Positions 8,491-16,953 are shown, counted from the stretch's first letter. The stretch: 64,000 nt of DNA from Acidobacteria bacterium Mor1 (GCA_001664505.1 CP011806.1:3597385-3661384); one strand, 5' to 3'. A program made the numbers and translations. The notes: generated by a model from the letters alone, not told the origin.

Positions 8491-9279
8491 ATGTTGAGAG
8501 CCATGTGGAGCGCCGCGTCGGGCATGCACGCGCAGCAGCTTCAGATCGACACGATCGCCAACAACCTGGCCAACGTAAACACCAACGGCTTCAAGCGCAG
8601 CCGCGCGGAGTTCCAGGACCTGCTGTACCAGACGGTCATCGCGCCGGGTACGCAGTCCTCGGCAACGACACAGACTCCTTCGGGCATCCAGCTCGGTCTC
8701 GGTGTGCGTCCGGGCGCGGTCAAGAAACTGTTTGGCCAGGGAGACGTGGCCAAGACCGACAACCCGCTGGACGTGATGGTCGAGGGCCAGGGCTTCTTCA
8801 AGGTCCTGCTGCCCGACGGCAACACCGCGTACACCCGGGACGGGGCCTTTGCCACCGACGCCAACGGCCAGCTGGTCAACTCCCAGGGTTACCAGGTCGA
8901 CCCGGCGATCACGATTCCCCCCGATGCCACGACGATCCGCATCGGTCTCGACGGCACCGTCAGCGTGACCCAGCCGGGACAGCAGGCGGCGACCCAGGTC
9001 GGCCAGATGGAGTTGGCCAACTTCCCCAACCCGTCAGGCCTGATCAGCCAGGGCAACAACTTGTACCTGGCCACCGAAGCTTCGGGCAACGCCGTCGACG
9101 GCACGCCGGGGCTGGACGGACTCGGAGCGCTGAGCCAGGGCTTCCTGGAAGTCTCCAACGTCAGCATCGTCAACGAGCTGGTGAACATGATCACCGCTCA
9201 GCGCGCCTACGAGCTCAACACCCGCTCGATCAAGGCCGGCGACGAAATGCTGCAACAGCTCAACAACATCATCCGGTAA
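8491..9279 (+). CDS. flgG: Flagellar distal rod protein FlgG
   Basis: The 262-residue length is typical of FlgG. The N-terminus (MLRAMWSAASGMHAQQLQ) and the NNLANVNTNGFK signature, together with the C-terminal VNELVNMITAQRAYELN helix, identify the distal rod protein. A good ribosome-binding site (GGAGGA) lies at 8477-8482. It sits between flgF and flgA in a rod/ring gene block. Confidence 0.96.
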   Translation: MLRAMWSAASGMHAQQLQIDTIANNLANVNTNGFKRSRAEFQDLLYQTVIAPGTQSSATTQTPSGIQLGLGVRPGAVKKLFGQGDVAKTDNPLDVMVEGQGFFKVLLPDGNTAYTRDGAFATDANGQLVNSQGYQVDPAITIPPDATTIRIGLDGTVSVTQPGQQAATQVGQMELANFPNPSGLISQGNNLYLATEASGNAVDGTPGLDGLGALSQGFLEVSNVSIVNELVNMITAQRAYELNTRSIKAGDEMLQQLNNIIR

Positions 9280-9289
9280 GGGGACGGCA

Positions 9290-10030
9290 ATGAAACATCG
9301 ATGGCTTCTCCCGTTGCTCCTGTTGCTTGCCGGCTCCGCGGCTCTCGCCGGCGAACCCTGTCTGGTGCACCTGGACGGTTCGGCTCCCCTGGGCGAGGCG
9401 CTGGAGCGCTGCGCCCTCGAGGCCGCCGAACGGCAGGTCGAGGCGCCGGACCGCTTCGAATCTCTCTCCTACCGCTTCGGCGGCGCCGACTCGGTCAAGG
9501 GCTCGATCCTGCGGGTCACCGTGGCCGCGGCCGACGGACCGAATCAGGCCGGCATCGTGCAGCTGACCCTGCGTCTCGAAGGGGACACCATCGGTCAGGC
9601 CCGGGCCAGCGTGCGCGGCACCGTCAACGGTCCGGCGCTGGTGCCGGTACGCCATCTGCAGCGCAGCCGGCCGATCGATCCCGACGCCCTGGAGATGCGT
9701 GACCTGGATCTGACCCGGCTCGCCGAGGAGCCGCTGCGTTCTACCGAAGGCCTGGCCGAGTGGGTTCCGTTGCGGACCCTGAGCGCCGGCCGCCCGCTGA
9801 CCCCGTCGCTCCTGGCGCCCCGGCCGCTGGTGCGCAAGGGAGACGTGGTCGCGCTTCAGGTGCAGCGTGGTTCGCTCACGGTCAGCGCCCAGGGCCTGGC
9901 CTTCGCCGACGGCAGCGCCGGTCAGACGATCCCGGTGGAGAACACCGGAAACGGTGCGCGGCTGCTGGCCCAGGTGCAGACCGACGGCAGCCTGCAGGTG
10001 GTGCGTGGACCCCAGCGGAGCCGCCGATGA
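9290..10030 (+). CDS. flgA: Flagellar P-ring assembly chaperone FlgA
   Basis: The product has a signal peptide (MKHRWLLPLLLLLAGSAALA) and a C-terminal SAF-type domain (from about residue 120: VPVRHLQRSRPIDPDALEM, then VRKGDVVALQVQRGSLTVS). FlgA is a periplasmic chaperone for FlgI. Its position directly before flgH-flgI, with a 4-bp overlap into flgH, fits. The N-terminal half is divergent, which is usual for this family. Confidence 0.88.
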   Translation: MKHRWLLPLLLLLAGSAALAGEPCLVHLDGSAPLGEALERCALEAAERQVEAPDRFESLSYRFGGADSVKGSILRVTVAAADGPNQAGIVQLTLRLEGDTIGQARASVRGTVNGPALVPVRHLQRSRPIDPDALEMRDLDLTRLAEEPLRSTEGLAEWVPLRTLSAGRPLTPSLLAPRPLVRKGDVVALQVQRGSLTVSAQGLAFADGSAGQTIPVENTGNGARLLAQVQTDGSLQVVRGPQRSRR

Positions 10031-10710
10031 AACGCATCCTGACCCTGACGCTGCTCGTCGCCCTCTGCTCCGGCTGCGGCGTGATGAAGCGCAAGATGAC
10101 TCTCGGCCCCTCGGTCGAGAAGGATCTGCAGAACCTGGAATCCCAACTGGACGTGCTGCCGCCGTTCCCCATGCCCGCCCGGGCGTCGGGTTCGCTCTGG
10201 ACCGATGCCGGCCCCGGCGCCGCGCTGGTTCGGGATACCCGGGCCTACCGGGTCAACGACCTGGTGACGATCTCGGTGCAGGAGAGTTCGACGGGTACCA
10301 ACGCGGCCAACACCGCCCTCGACCGCTCGTCGAACCTGGGCATCGGCGCCCAGACCGGACAGATCAACATCTCGTCGCTGATCAACGGCACCTCGACCAA
10401 CACCTTCGACGGCGACGGCACCACCAGCCGCAGCAACACGCTGACCGGCTTCGTCACCGCGCGGGTGATGCAGGTGCTGCCCAACGGCGACCTGATTCTC
10501 GCCGGGCAGAAGACGGTGATGATCAACCACGAGCGCCAGATGATGACCCTGGTCGGCAGCATCCGCCCGGTGGATATCGATGCCCAGAACCAGGTCTCCT
10601 CTTCGCTGGTCGGCAACTTGACCGTGCGCCTCTGGGGGCGCGGCGAGATCGACGCCAGCGTGCGTCAGGGTTGGTTCTCGCGAATGGTCAACCGCATCTG
10701 GCCCTTCTGA
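10027..10710 (+). CDS. flgH: Flagellar L-ring lipoprotein FlgH
   Basis: The start is ATG at 10027, overlapping the flgA stop; the frame is open further upstream, but that is flgA in another frame. The 227-residue protein has a lipobox (LCSGC) after a short signal. The FlgH body includes YRVNDLVTISVQESSTGTNAANT and GNLTVRLWGRGEID. FlgH forms the outer-membrane L-ring, which is direct evidence that the organism is diderm. flgI follows after 16 bp. Confidence 0.95.
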   Translation: MKRILTLTLLVALCSGCGVMKRKMTLGPSVEKDLQNLESQLDVLPPFPMPARASGSLWTDAGPGAALVRDTRAYRVNDLVTISVQESSTGTNAANTALDRSSNLGIGAQTGQINISSLINGTSTNTFDGDGTTSRSNTLTGFVTARVMQVLPNGDLILAGQKTVMINHERQMMTLVGSIRPVDIDAQNQVSSSLVGNLTVRLWGRGEIDASVRQGWFSRMVNRIWPF

Positions 10711-10726
10711 TCCCGAGGAAGCGACG

Positions 10727-11848
10727 ATGAACTCCAATCTCCGACCCATCGCCTGGATCCCGCTGCTGGCCCTGTTGCTGGCGGTGGCGGCCACGCCTCT
10801 GGGCGCGGCGCCACGGGTGCGGGTCAAGGACCTGACCGCCGTCGAAGGCGTGCGCTCCAACCCGTTGATCGGATACGGGCTGGTGGTCGGGCTGCAGGGA
10901 ACCGGTGACGGAACCCAGGCCGCGTTCACCATTCAGAGTCTGGCCAACGTGCTGCGCCGCAGCGGTATTCAGGTGCCGCAGAACGCGATCCGCGTGCGCA
11001 ACGTCGCGGCGGTGATGGTCACCGCCGAACTCCCCCCCTTCGCCCGCTCGGGGCAACAGCTCGACGTGCAGGTCGCCTCGATGGGCGACGCCAAGAGCCT
11101 TCAGGGGGGCACCCTGCTGATGACCCCTCTGGCCGGCCCCGACGGCCAGATCTACGCCGTGGCCCAGGGAGGCGTCTCGATCGGCGGCGCATTCCTCGGC
11201 GGCGGCGGCGGCAACTCGGTTCAGCGCAACCATCCGACCGCCGGACGGGTTCCGTCGGGCGCCACCGTCGAACGGGAGGTCCCGCTGGATCTGGCGGGAC
11301 GGGATTCGCTGCGCTTGCTGCTCAACCAGGCGGACTTCCTGACCGCCGCCCGGGTCGCGGAAGCGGTCAACAGCGGGTTCGGCATGGAGATCGCGCGAGC
11401 CGAGGATCCGGTCAGCGTGCGCATCTCGCCGCCGGAACCGTTCCACGGCGACCTCGTCGGATTGCTCGCGCGGGTTCAGGCCTTCGAGGTGAGACCGGAC
11501 GTCGAGGCGCGGGTGGTGATCAACGAACGCACCGGCACCGTGGTCATGGGTGCCGAAGTGCGCGTCTCCAAGATCGCCGTAGCTCACGGCAACCTGACCG
11601 TGGAGATCCAGACCGATCTGCAGCCGAGTCAACCGGCGCCGCTGTCCGGCGGCGAAACTGTGGTGCTTCCGCAACAGGACGTGATCCTGACCGAGGAGAG
11701 CAAGGTGATCCAACTGGCCGACGGTGTGTCGGTCGGTGAAGTGGTCGAAGCGCTGAACATGCTCGGCGTCTCGGCCCGGGACATGATCGCGATCTTCCAG
11801 TCGATGCACGCGGCGGGTGCGCTCCACGCCAAGGTGGTGGTCCTGTGA
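10727..11848 (+). CDS. flgI: Flagellar P-ring protein FlgI
   Basis: FlgI forms the periplasmic ring around the rod. The 373-residue product has a signal peptide ending near PLGAAP and the conserved opening RVKDLTAVEGVRSNPLIGYG. It also carries GLQGTGDGTQAAFTIQSLANVL and the C-terminal LNMLGVSARDMIAIFQSMHAAGAL. It overlaps flgJ by 4 bp (GTGA). Confidence 0.97.
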   Translation: MNSNLRPIAWIPLLALLLAVAATPLGAAPRVRVKDLTAVEGVRSNPLIGYGLVVGLQGTGDGTQAAFTIQSLANVLRRSGIQVPQNAIRVRNVAAVMVTAELPPFARSGQQLDVQVASMGDAKSLQGGTLLMTPLAGPDGQIYAVAQGGVSIGGAFLGGGGGNSVQRNHPTAGRVPSGATVEREVPLDLAGRDSLRLLLNQADFLTAARVAEAVNSGFGMEIARAEDPVSVRISPPEPFHGDLVGLLARVQAFEVRPDVEARVVINERTGTVVMGAEVRVSKIAVAHGNLTVEIQTDLQPSQPAPLSGGETVVLPQQDVILTEESKVIQLADGVSVGEVVEALNMLGVSARDMIAIFQSMHAAGALHAKVVVL

Positions 11849-12813
11849 CGACGCTGGATCCGAACCTGATCGGCGGTCTGCACGTCGAGGCGACGCAGGG
11901 GGATGACCCTGCGGCGTTGCGCCGTTCCGCCGAGGCCTTCGAGTCGATGTTGCTCCAGACGATGCTGCGCGAGATGCGCGAGGCTCAACTGGAGAACGGC
12001 TTCTTCGGACAGAGCGCCGGCGCATCGATCTACGAGGGCATGTTCGAGACCAGCCTCTCGGAAGACCTGTCCAAGGGTTCCCCCCTCGGAATCGCCGATG
12101 CGCTGATGAAGGAGTGGCAGCGGGGACCGAAGGGAGAGGCAGCCCCCGCACCGGCGGAACTCGACGGCAAGATCCGCAAGCTGCGGGCCGGCCGACAGTA
12201 CGGCGCGGTGCTGGAAGCGAGCCGCGGCTCGGGAGCAGGGGTGGCCGCACCTCCGGCGGGCCCGGCGGCGAAGCCTGTGGCGAAACCGGTGGCCGCCGTG
12301 GCCCAGCCGGTCCGCTCCCCTGATGTTCACCGGCATGAGGTTCACCGGCATGATGCTCATCGGCATCACGTCCATCGGCACGACGGCGTCTCTTCGGACT
12401 TCGGTTGGCGCAAGGACCCGATCGACGGCACCCGGCGCTTCCATGCCGGCGTCGATCTTCCGGCGCCCACCGGCACCCCTGTGGTCAGCGTCGCCCCCGG
12501 CCGGGTCGTCGAAGCCGGCGAGGTCTCGGGCTACGGGCTCCAGGTCACCGTCGAGCACGCCGACGGCTGGACCTCACGCTATGCCCATCTCTCTTCTATA
12601 GAGGTGGCCCCTGGAGACCGGATTCCCAGGGGTGCCCATCTGGGCCAGGTCGGGAGCACCGGCCGTAGCACCGGTCCCCATCTTCACTTCGAAACCGCCC
12701 GTTTCGGCGAACCCGTGGATCCCGCAAAAGCCGCCCCGGGGCCGATCAGGCCTCAAGTCCTGGCCCCCCCTGCCGATAAATCTGGTGAACATAGGGCCCT
12801 TAGGGGGAATTGA
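11845..12813 (+). CDS. flgJ: FlgJ-type rod-capping protein fused to an M23 peptidase, with a His-rich linker
   Basis: The N-terminal ~100 residues match the FlgJ rod-binding domain (LRRSAEAFESMLLQTMLREMREAQLE). In enterobacterial FlgJ the C-terminus is a glucosaminidase. Here it is instead a LytM/M23 zinc peptidase: HAGVD near residue 200 supplies the first His/Asp ligands, and HLHFE near residue 277 supplies the third. The protein would cut peptide cross-links so the rod can cross the wall. Residues about 159-179 form a tandem His-rich repeat (VHRHEVHRHDAHRHHVHRHD), encoded by a 15-bp DNA repeat at 12324-12383. The start is GTG at 11845. A sigma-28-like promoter for flgM lies inside its 3' end. 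Confidence 0.88.
   Translation: MTTLDPNLIGGLHVEATQGDDPAALRRSAEAFESMLLQTMLREMREAQLENGFFGQSAGASIYEGMFETSLSEDLSKGSPLGIADALMKEWQRGPKGEAAPAPAELDGKIRKLRAGRQYGAVLEASRGSGAGVAAPPAGPAAKPVAKPVAAVAQPVRSPDVHRHEVHRHDAHRHHVHRHDGVSSDFGWRKDPIDGTRRFHAGVDLPAPTGTPVVSVAPGRVVEAGEVSGYGLQVTVEHADGWTSRYAHLSSIEVAPGDRIPRGAHLGQVGSTGRSTGPHLHFETARFGEPVDPAKAAPGPIRPQVLAPPADKSGEHRALRGN
12753..12779 (+). promoter_or_regulatory. Sigma-28 (FliA) promoter for flgM operon
   Basis: TCAA at 12753-12756, then exactly 15 bp, then GCCGATAA at 12772-12779. This matches the flagellar sigma-28 pattern TAAA-N15-GCCGATAA. It lies in the last codons of flgJ, 36 bp before the flgM ATG, so flgM-flgN-flgK-flgL-fliW can be raised late by FliA independently of the upstream operon. 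Confidence 0.8.
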
Positions 12814-12815
12814 CC

Positions 12816-13109
12816 ATGGGTATCGATAGAATTGACGGAATTAATGCTTCTAACCGGCCGACGGAGAACCCCTCCAAGGTCCGGTCGGAGCCCAGTGGCA
12901 AGCAGCCCGGCCGCCCCGGCGACCAGGTCGAACTCTCGGCGGAAGCCCGCCAGATCGCGACCCTGACCGGAGCCGCCAAGGACTTGCCCGAAGTCCGCGC
13001 CGAGAAGGTCAAGGCGATCCAGAAGTCCCTGGCCGACGGTACCTACAAGGTCGATTCGCGCCAGCTGGCGCAGAAGGTCCTGGAGTTCGAACGTGGTCTC
13101 GACTTCTGA
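12816..13109 (+). CDS. flgM: Anti-sigma-28 factor FlgM
   Basis: The 97-residue product has the FlgM pattern: a disordered polar N-terminus, then QVELSAEARQIATL and a C-terminal sigma-binding stretch ending VDSRQLAQKVLEFE. FlgM holds FliA inactive until it is exported through the finished hook-basal body. ATG at 12816 is chosen because AGGGGG at 12802-12807 lies 8 bp upstream; a TTG at 12810 overlapping the flgJ stop is an alternative. It is preceded by a FliA-type promoter, giving the usual negative feedback. Confidence 0.93.
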   Translation: MGIDRIDGINASNRPTENPSKVRSEPSGKQPGRPGDQVELSAEARQIATLTGAAKDLPEVRAEKVKAIQKSLADGTYKVDSRQLAQKVLEFERGLDF

Positions 13110-13566
13110 TTCCCATCGACTGGAGGTCTCCGGCACCAGCCCGCGGGCCGACCTGCTCGATGAGTTCCGCCAGCGACTGCACGAGGCGATGAGCCTGACT
13201 GACACGGTCCGCGCGTCCCTCCTCGCCGGCGACGAAGCGTCGATCCTGGAAGCCACCGCCCGGCTGCGCACCGTGGCCGCCGAGTACAAGGTGCTCTCCG
13301 AGGAGTACTCGAGGCTCGACCGCGCCGCGGAACAGGGTCCTCACGAAGACCCCGACAACCTGGAGCGCGCCCGCGCGGAACTCGAGCAGGTAGCGACCGA
13401 GGCGGTCCGCGCCGGCGCCATCGCCGGCGGACTGCTGGAACGCATGGTGCGGATGAGCCGCGCCCTGATCGAAGCCGTCTCGGTAGAAGCCGGAACCGGA
13501 TACCTGCCGACGGGCCGGCCGGCCCACGGCGATCTAGGCGCGACCAGCCTGAGGGAGCGGGCATGA
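13093..13566 (+). CDS. flgN: FlgN-like export chaperone for FlgK/FlgL
   Basis: The 157-residue, mostly helical protein lies between flgM and flgK and overlaps both (17 bp and 4 bp). FlgN proteins are poorly conserved cytosolic chaperones that deliver the hook-filament junction proteins to the export gate. The heptad-like helical content (LLDEFRQRLHEAMSLTDTVRASL and LERARAELEQVATEAV) and the position support the call. The start is GTG at 13093, served by GGAG at 13082. The sequence alone would not give the name without the context. Confidence 0.75.
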   Translation: MVSTSDSHRLEVSGTSPRADLLDEFRQRLHEAMSLTDTVRASLLAGDEASILEATARLRTVAAEYKVLSEEYSRLDRAAEQGPHEDPDNLERARAELEQVATEAVRAGAIAGGLLERMVRMSRALIEAVSVEAGTGYLPTGRPAHGDLGATSLRERA

Positions 13567-14951
13567 GCTTCCTGTTCGGATACTACGACCTGGGTCTGCG
13601 GACCCTCAACGCCGCCCGCATCGGCCTGCAGGTCGCCGGCGACAACATCTCCAACGCGTCGACCCCCGGTTTCGCCCGGCGCCGCGTCGACTTTGCGCCG
13701 GGACCGCCGATCAAGATCGACGGTGCCTATCTCGACCAGGGTGTGACCATCGCCCAGGTGATCCGCGTCGAAGACCGCCTGGGCCAGCGCGCGCTGGAAC
13801 GGGAGATCGGACAGCTCGGCTTCAACCGGGAGCGGCTGGATCAGCTCGGACAGATCGAGAGCATGTTCGGCGACCTGAGCAGCCAGGACATCCTCGGCGC
13901 CTACTCGGATTTCAGCCAGGCGTTCAACGAACTGGCCGGCGACGCCGACTCGGAACCGCTGCGTCAGGGTGCCGTGCAGGCGGCGACCGCCCTGGCCAAC
14001 CGCATCCGCGGTACCTATCAGCGCATCGAAGGCCAGGAACGCACGATCAACGAGACCATCGGCGCGACCATCGGCCGGGTCAACCTGCTGGCCGACCAAC
14101 TGGGCAAGCTCAACCTGGAGATCAAGACTCAGGAGAGTGACGGCAGTACCGCCGCACCCGCCCGGGACGCGCGTCAACGCATCATCGAAGAGCTCACCGA
14201 GTTGACCGGCGGCAACGCCGTCGAGAGCGACTCCGGGCAATTGACCTACAGCCTCCCCGGCGGGCCGACCCTGGTGACCGGCAACGATTCGTTGCCGCTG
14301 GTGGCGACCCGCGACGGATCGGGCAACTACCAGCTCTCGTCGTCGGCCAACCAGCAGGCGCTGACCTCCACCTTCCGCGGGGGCAAGCTGGGCGGGTTGC
14401 TCAGCGTGCGGGACGAGACCATCCCGGGATTGAAGTCCTCGCTGGATACCCTGGCCCAGGACCTCAACGACCGGACCAACGCGTTGACCACCTCGGCGTT
14501 CGATGCCCAGGGCAACCCCGGCGTCGGCCTGTTCACGATTCCGCCCGGCAGCACCTCGGCGGCACAGGGATTGACCGTCAACCCCGATGTGCTGAACGAC
14601 CTCGACCTGCTGGCGGTGGCCCGGGTCGCGGGCGCGTCCGACGGCGACATCGCCATCGAGATCTCGCGGCTGCAGGAACAGGGTTCCGCCGCCCTCGGCA
14701 ATCTGTCGGCGGCGAGCTTCATCACCCAGACCCAGAGCAACCTGGGCAACGAGATCACCGTCGCCGACGTCGAGTCGTCGGTGTCCAGCGATCTGGTCCA
14801 GGAACTCACCGCCCGGCGAGACGCGGTGTCCGGTGTTTCCCTCGACGAGGAAGCGATCGAACTGACCAAGCATCAGCGGGCCTACGAGGCCGCCAGCCAG
14901 TTCATCGCGATCCTCAACGAGATCACCGAAATCACCGTCAACCTCGTCTGA
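13563..14951 (+). CDS. flgK: Flagellar hook-associated protein 1 FlgK
   Basis: The 462-residue product carries the axial-protein N-terminus (LNAARIGLQVAGDNISNASTPGFARR) and the C-terminal VSLDEEAIELTKHQRAYEAASQFI motif of FlgK. It forms the first part of the hook-filament junction. It is at the short end of the FlgK range, which points to a reduced surface domain. It overlaps flgN by 4 bp and is followed by flgL. Confidence 0.95.
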   Translation: MSFLFGYYDLGLRTLNAARIGLQVAGDNISNASTPGFARRRVDFAPGPPIKIDGAYLDQGVTIAQVIRVEDRLGQRALEREIGQLGFNRERLDQLGQIESMFGDLSSQDILGAYSDFSQAFNELAGDADSEPLRQGAVQAATALANRIRGTYQRIEGQERTINETIGATIGRVNLLADQLGKLNLEIKTQESDGSTAAPARDARQRIIEELTELTGGNAVESDSGQLTYSLPGGPTLVTGNDSLPLVATRDGSGNYQLSSSANQQALTSTFRGGKLGGLLSVRDETIPGLKSSLDTLAQDLNDRTNALTTSAFDAQGNPGVGLFTIPPGSTSAAQGLTVNPDVLNDLDLLAVARVAGASDGDIAIEISRLQEQGSAALGNLSAASFITQTQSNLGNEITVADVESSVSSDLVQELTARRDAVSGVSLDEEAIELTKHQRAYEAASQFIAILNEITEITVNLV

Positions 14952-14968
14952 TCGTCCAGGAGCTTCCC

Positions 14969-15841
14969 GTGAGAGTCAGCGACGCATCCTTGACCCAGCG
15001 GTTCCTCACCGAGTTCAGCGCCCGGCGTTCCGACATGGACACGCTGTTGCGGCAACTCGCCTCGGGGAAGCGGGTCACCCGTCCCTCGGACGATCCCGCG
15101 GCGGCGCGCGAGGCCCTGGCCAATCGCGGCATCGGGGCGAGACTCCAGGGGCTGATGGAATCCTCCCGGCGCGCGGCCTCTGATCTGGGCAGCATCGACG
15201 CAACGTTGAGCAAGGTGCTCGACGTGATGATCGAGGCGCGAGACACCGGCTTCGCCGCGCCTCAGGCCAACGACGAGGCCAACGACATCCGTGCGATCGA
15301 GGTGCGCTCGCTGCGCGAGACGCTGCTCAACTTCGCCAACACCTTCCAGCGCGGCCGCTTCGTCTTCTCCGGTTCGGCCACCTCGGTGAACCCCTTCGAC
15401 GCCGCCGGCGTCTACTCGGGCAACAGCGAAGAGGTCCGGACGGCCATCGACTTCAACCAAGACGTCGGAATCACCCTGGCCGGAGACAGCGTCTTCCAGG
15501 GCTCCGGCGGCGACATGTTCCAGCAGCTCGAGGATCTGGCGGTGGCCCTCGAGAACAACGATACGGCAGCGATCACCGCCACCCTGCCCCAGCTCGATGA
15601 GGCGATTCGCCATCTGGGAACCATCCGCACCGACGTCGGCAACCGGATCCGCCGCGCCGAAATCGCGCTGGATCGCCATGACGACGAGTTGGTGCGGGTC
15701 GCCGAGCGAATCAGTCAACTCGAAGACATCGACATCGAAGAAGTCGCCGCCGGTCTATCGGTGACCGAGGCGCGGATTGCCGGCTTGTCGGCCACTCTCC
15801 AGCGCATCGTCGGACGCTCACTCTTCGACGTCATCGGATAG
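14969..15841 (+). CDS. flgL: Flagellar hook-associated protein 3 FlgL
   Basis: The 290-residue protein has a flagellin-like N-terminal helix (VSDASLTQRFLTEFSARRSDMDTLLRQLASGKRV, quoted in part here) and a C-terminal partner helix. The order flgK-flgL-fliW supports the assignment. The start is GTG at 14969, with AGG at 14958-14960 upstream. Its length is typical of FlgL. Confidence 0.92.
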   Translation: MRVSDASLTQRFLTEFSARRSDMDTLLRQLASGKRVTRPSDDPAAAREALANRGIGARLQGLMESSRRAASDLGSIDATLSKVLDVMIEARDTGFAAPQANDEANDIRAIEVRSLRETLLNFANTFQRGRFVFSGSATSVNPFDAAGVYSGNSEEVRTAIDFNQDVGITLAGDSVFQGSGGDMFQQLEDLAVALENNDTAAITATLPQLDEAIRHLGTIRTDVGNRIRRAEIALDRHDDELVRVAERISQLEDIDIEEVAAGLSVTEARIAGLSATLQRIVGRSLFDVIG

Positions 15842-15846
15842 CAACC

Positions 15847-16296
15847 ATGGAAACCGCGACTCAACCCCAGGTCAATGCTCCCGCCGCGACGGAGAACGTC
15901 GCCCAGGAGATCCTCTTCCGCGAAGGGATCATCGGCGTCCCCAAGGCTCAGCGCTTTCTGCTGCTGGAACGGGAAGGCCACGTCGCCCGGGTCCTGAAGT
16001 GCCTCGACATCAAGGGCTTTGCCCTCCCGGTCGTCGATCCGCTGCTCTTCGATCCGGACTACAAGCCGACCCTGGGCAAACGCTTCGCCCGGGTGATCGA
16101 ACTGGAAGCCGACGATCCGGTGGTGCTGCTCGCCGTGGCCACCCTGGAACCGGGCGGCCCGATGGCCAACCTGCGCGCTCCGCTGGTGATCAACGCCCGC
16201 AACCGGCGAGCGATGCAGGTGATTCTCGAATCGCGCAGCTTCCCGCTGCGTGCCCCGATGGTGGTGCAGTCTCCCGAGGTGGAGCCCGCCGACTAA
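15847..16296 (+). CDS. fliW: Flagellar assembly factor FliW
   Basis: The 149-residue protein matches the FliW family. FLLLEREGHVARVLKCLDIKGFALPVVDPLLF is present as adjoining segments, followed by VVLLAVATLEPGG and a region ending NLRAPLVINARNRRAMQVIL. FliW binds and inhibits CsrA and is itself sequestered by flagellin, so it links flagellin level to translation. csrA follows after 45 bp. Confidence 0.93.
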   Translation: METATQPQVNAPAATENVAQEILFREGIIGVPKAQRFLLLEREGHVARVLKCLDIKGFALPVVDPLLFDPDYKPTLGKRFARVIELEADDPVVLLAVATLEPGGPMANLRAPLVINARNRRAMQVILESRSFPLRAPMVVQSPEVEPAD

Positions 16297-16298
16297 TC

Positions 16299-16338
16299 TC
16301 CGCCGCGGAGCGGCGGACAGCATGGGACAGGAGGTCCC
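16299..16338 (+). promoter_or_regulatory. Tandem GGA-loop hairpins in the csrA leader
   Basis: Two perfect hairpins stand between fliW and csrA. The first is TCCGCCG/CGGCGGA with loop CGGAG (16299-16317). The second is GGGAC/GTCCC with loop AGGAG (16324-16338), and that loop is the csrA ribosome-binding site. GGA in a hairpin loop is the known CsrA recognition element, and the two loops are about 23 nt apart. The arrangement predicts that CsrA represses its own translation. Confidence 0.6.
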
Positions 16339-16341
16339 CCG

Positions 16342-16638
16342 ATGTTGATCCTCACTCGAAAGGCCGGCGAGAGCATCGTCGTCGGCAACTCCATCCGCAT
16401 TACCGTGGTCGAACTGTCCCAGGGCGTGGTCCGGCTGGGTTTCGAAGCGCCCAGCGACGTCTCGATCTACCGGGACGAGATCTTCCGTGAGATCGCTGCG
16501 GCCAACCAGGCGGCCCTGGGCGGCCCTGTCGACGACGATTCGGCAGACCCGGATCTCAGCAAACCGGCGCCTTCCCGCAAGAAGCGTCCGGGACGCCAGG
16601 GTCGATCGAATCGACCGGGTCGCAAGAAGCCCGAATAG
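16342..16638 (+). CDS. csrA: Carbon storage/translation regulator CsrA
   Basis: The N-terminal ~60 residues are a standard CsrA RNA-binding fold (MLILTRKAGESIVVGNSI, then VVRLGFEAPSDVSIYRDEI). CsrA binds GGA motifs in mRNA leaders and controls flagellin translation. This copy is 98 residues, longer than the usual 60-75. The extra tail is disordered and very basic at the end (RKKRPGRQGRSNRPGRKK). The tail may add RNA affinity or a contact for FliW; that is inference. Confidence 0.95.
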   Translation: MLILTRKAGESIVVGNSIRITVVELSQGVVRLGFEAPSDVSIYRDEIFREIAAANQAALGGPVDDDSADPDLSKPAPSRKKRPGRQGRSNRPGRKKPE

Positions 16639-16668
16639 CGGACGAGGGCTGCGGTGACTCCCTGGCGC

Positions 16669-16953
16669 TCAGCGGCGCACGAATCGCAGGAAGACCCGGT
16701 ACTCGCCGGTCTCGATGCCCCGCGGCAAGGTGCCGGCGTCGGGCACCATCATCACCAGGACCCTGCCTGCCGGCGGATCCGGCTGGCGCTTGGCCCCGCG
16801 GCGTTCTTCCACCCTGGCGGGCGGGCCACCGGTCTGGCGGCGGGGCATGCGGATCGCGAGCAAGCGCGCTTCCACCCCGCCGGTACGCGAGATCTGTTTG
16901 TCCGCCTGCCCGGTAGCGGCCGTGGGCGCGGCGGTTCCGATGCGGATGTCCAT
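16669..16953 (-). CDS. Uncharacterised 94-aa protein, probable late flagellar gene
   Basis: The gene is encoded opposite to its neighbours, between csrA and motA. Start ATG at 16953 is preceded by GAGGT six bases upstream. Codons end almost uniformly in G or C, as in real genes here. A match to the sigma-28 promoter lies 27 bp upstream of the start on the same strand. The protein begins MDIRIGTAAPTAA, is basic and Pro-rich in the middle, and ends GEYRVFLRFVRR. No signal peptide or membrane span is visible and no family was recognised. Promoter and position suggest a motility role. Confidence 0.6.
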   Translation of the reverse strand: MDIRIGTAAPTAATGQADKQISRTGGVEARLLAIRMPRRQTGGPPARVEERRGAKRQPDPPAGRVLVMMVPDAGTLPRGIETGEYRVFLRFVRR

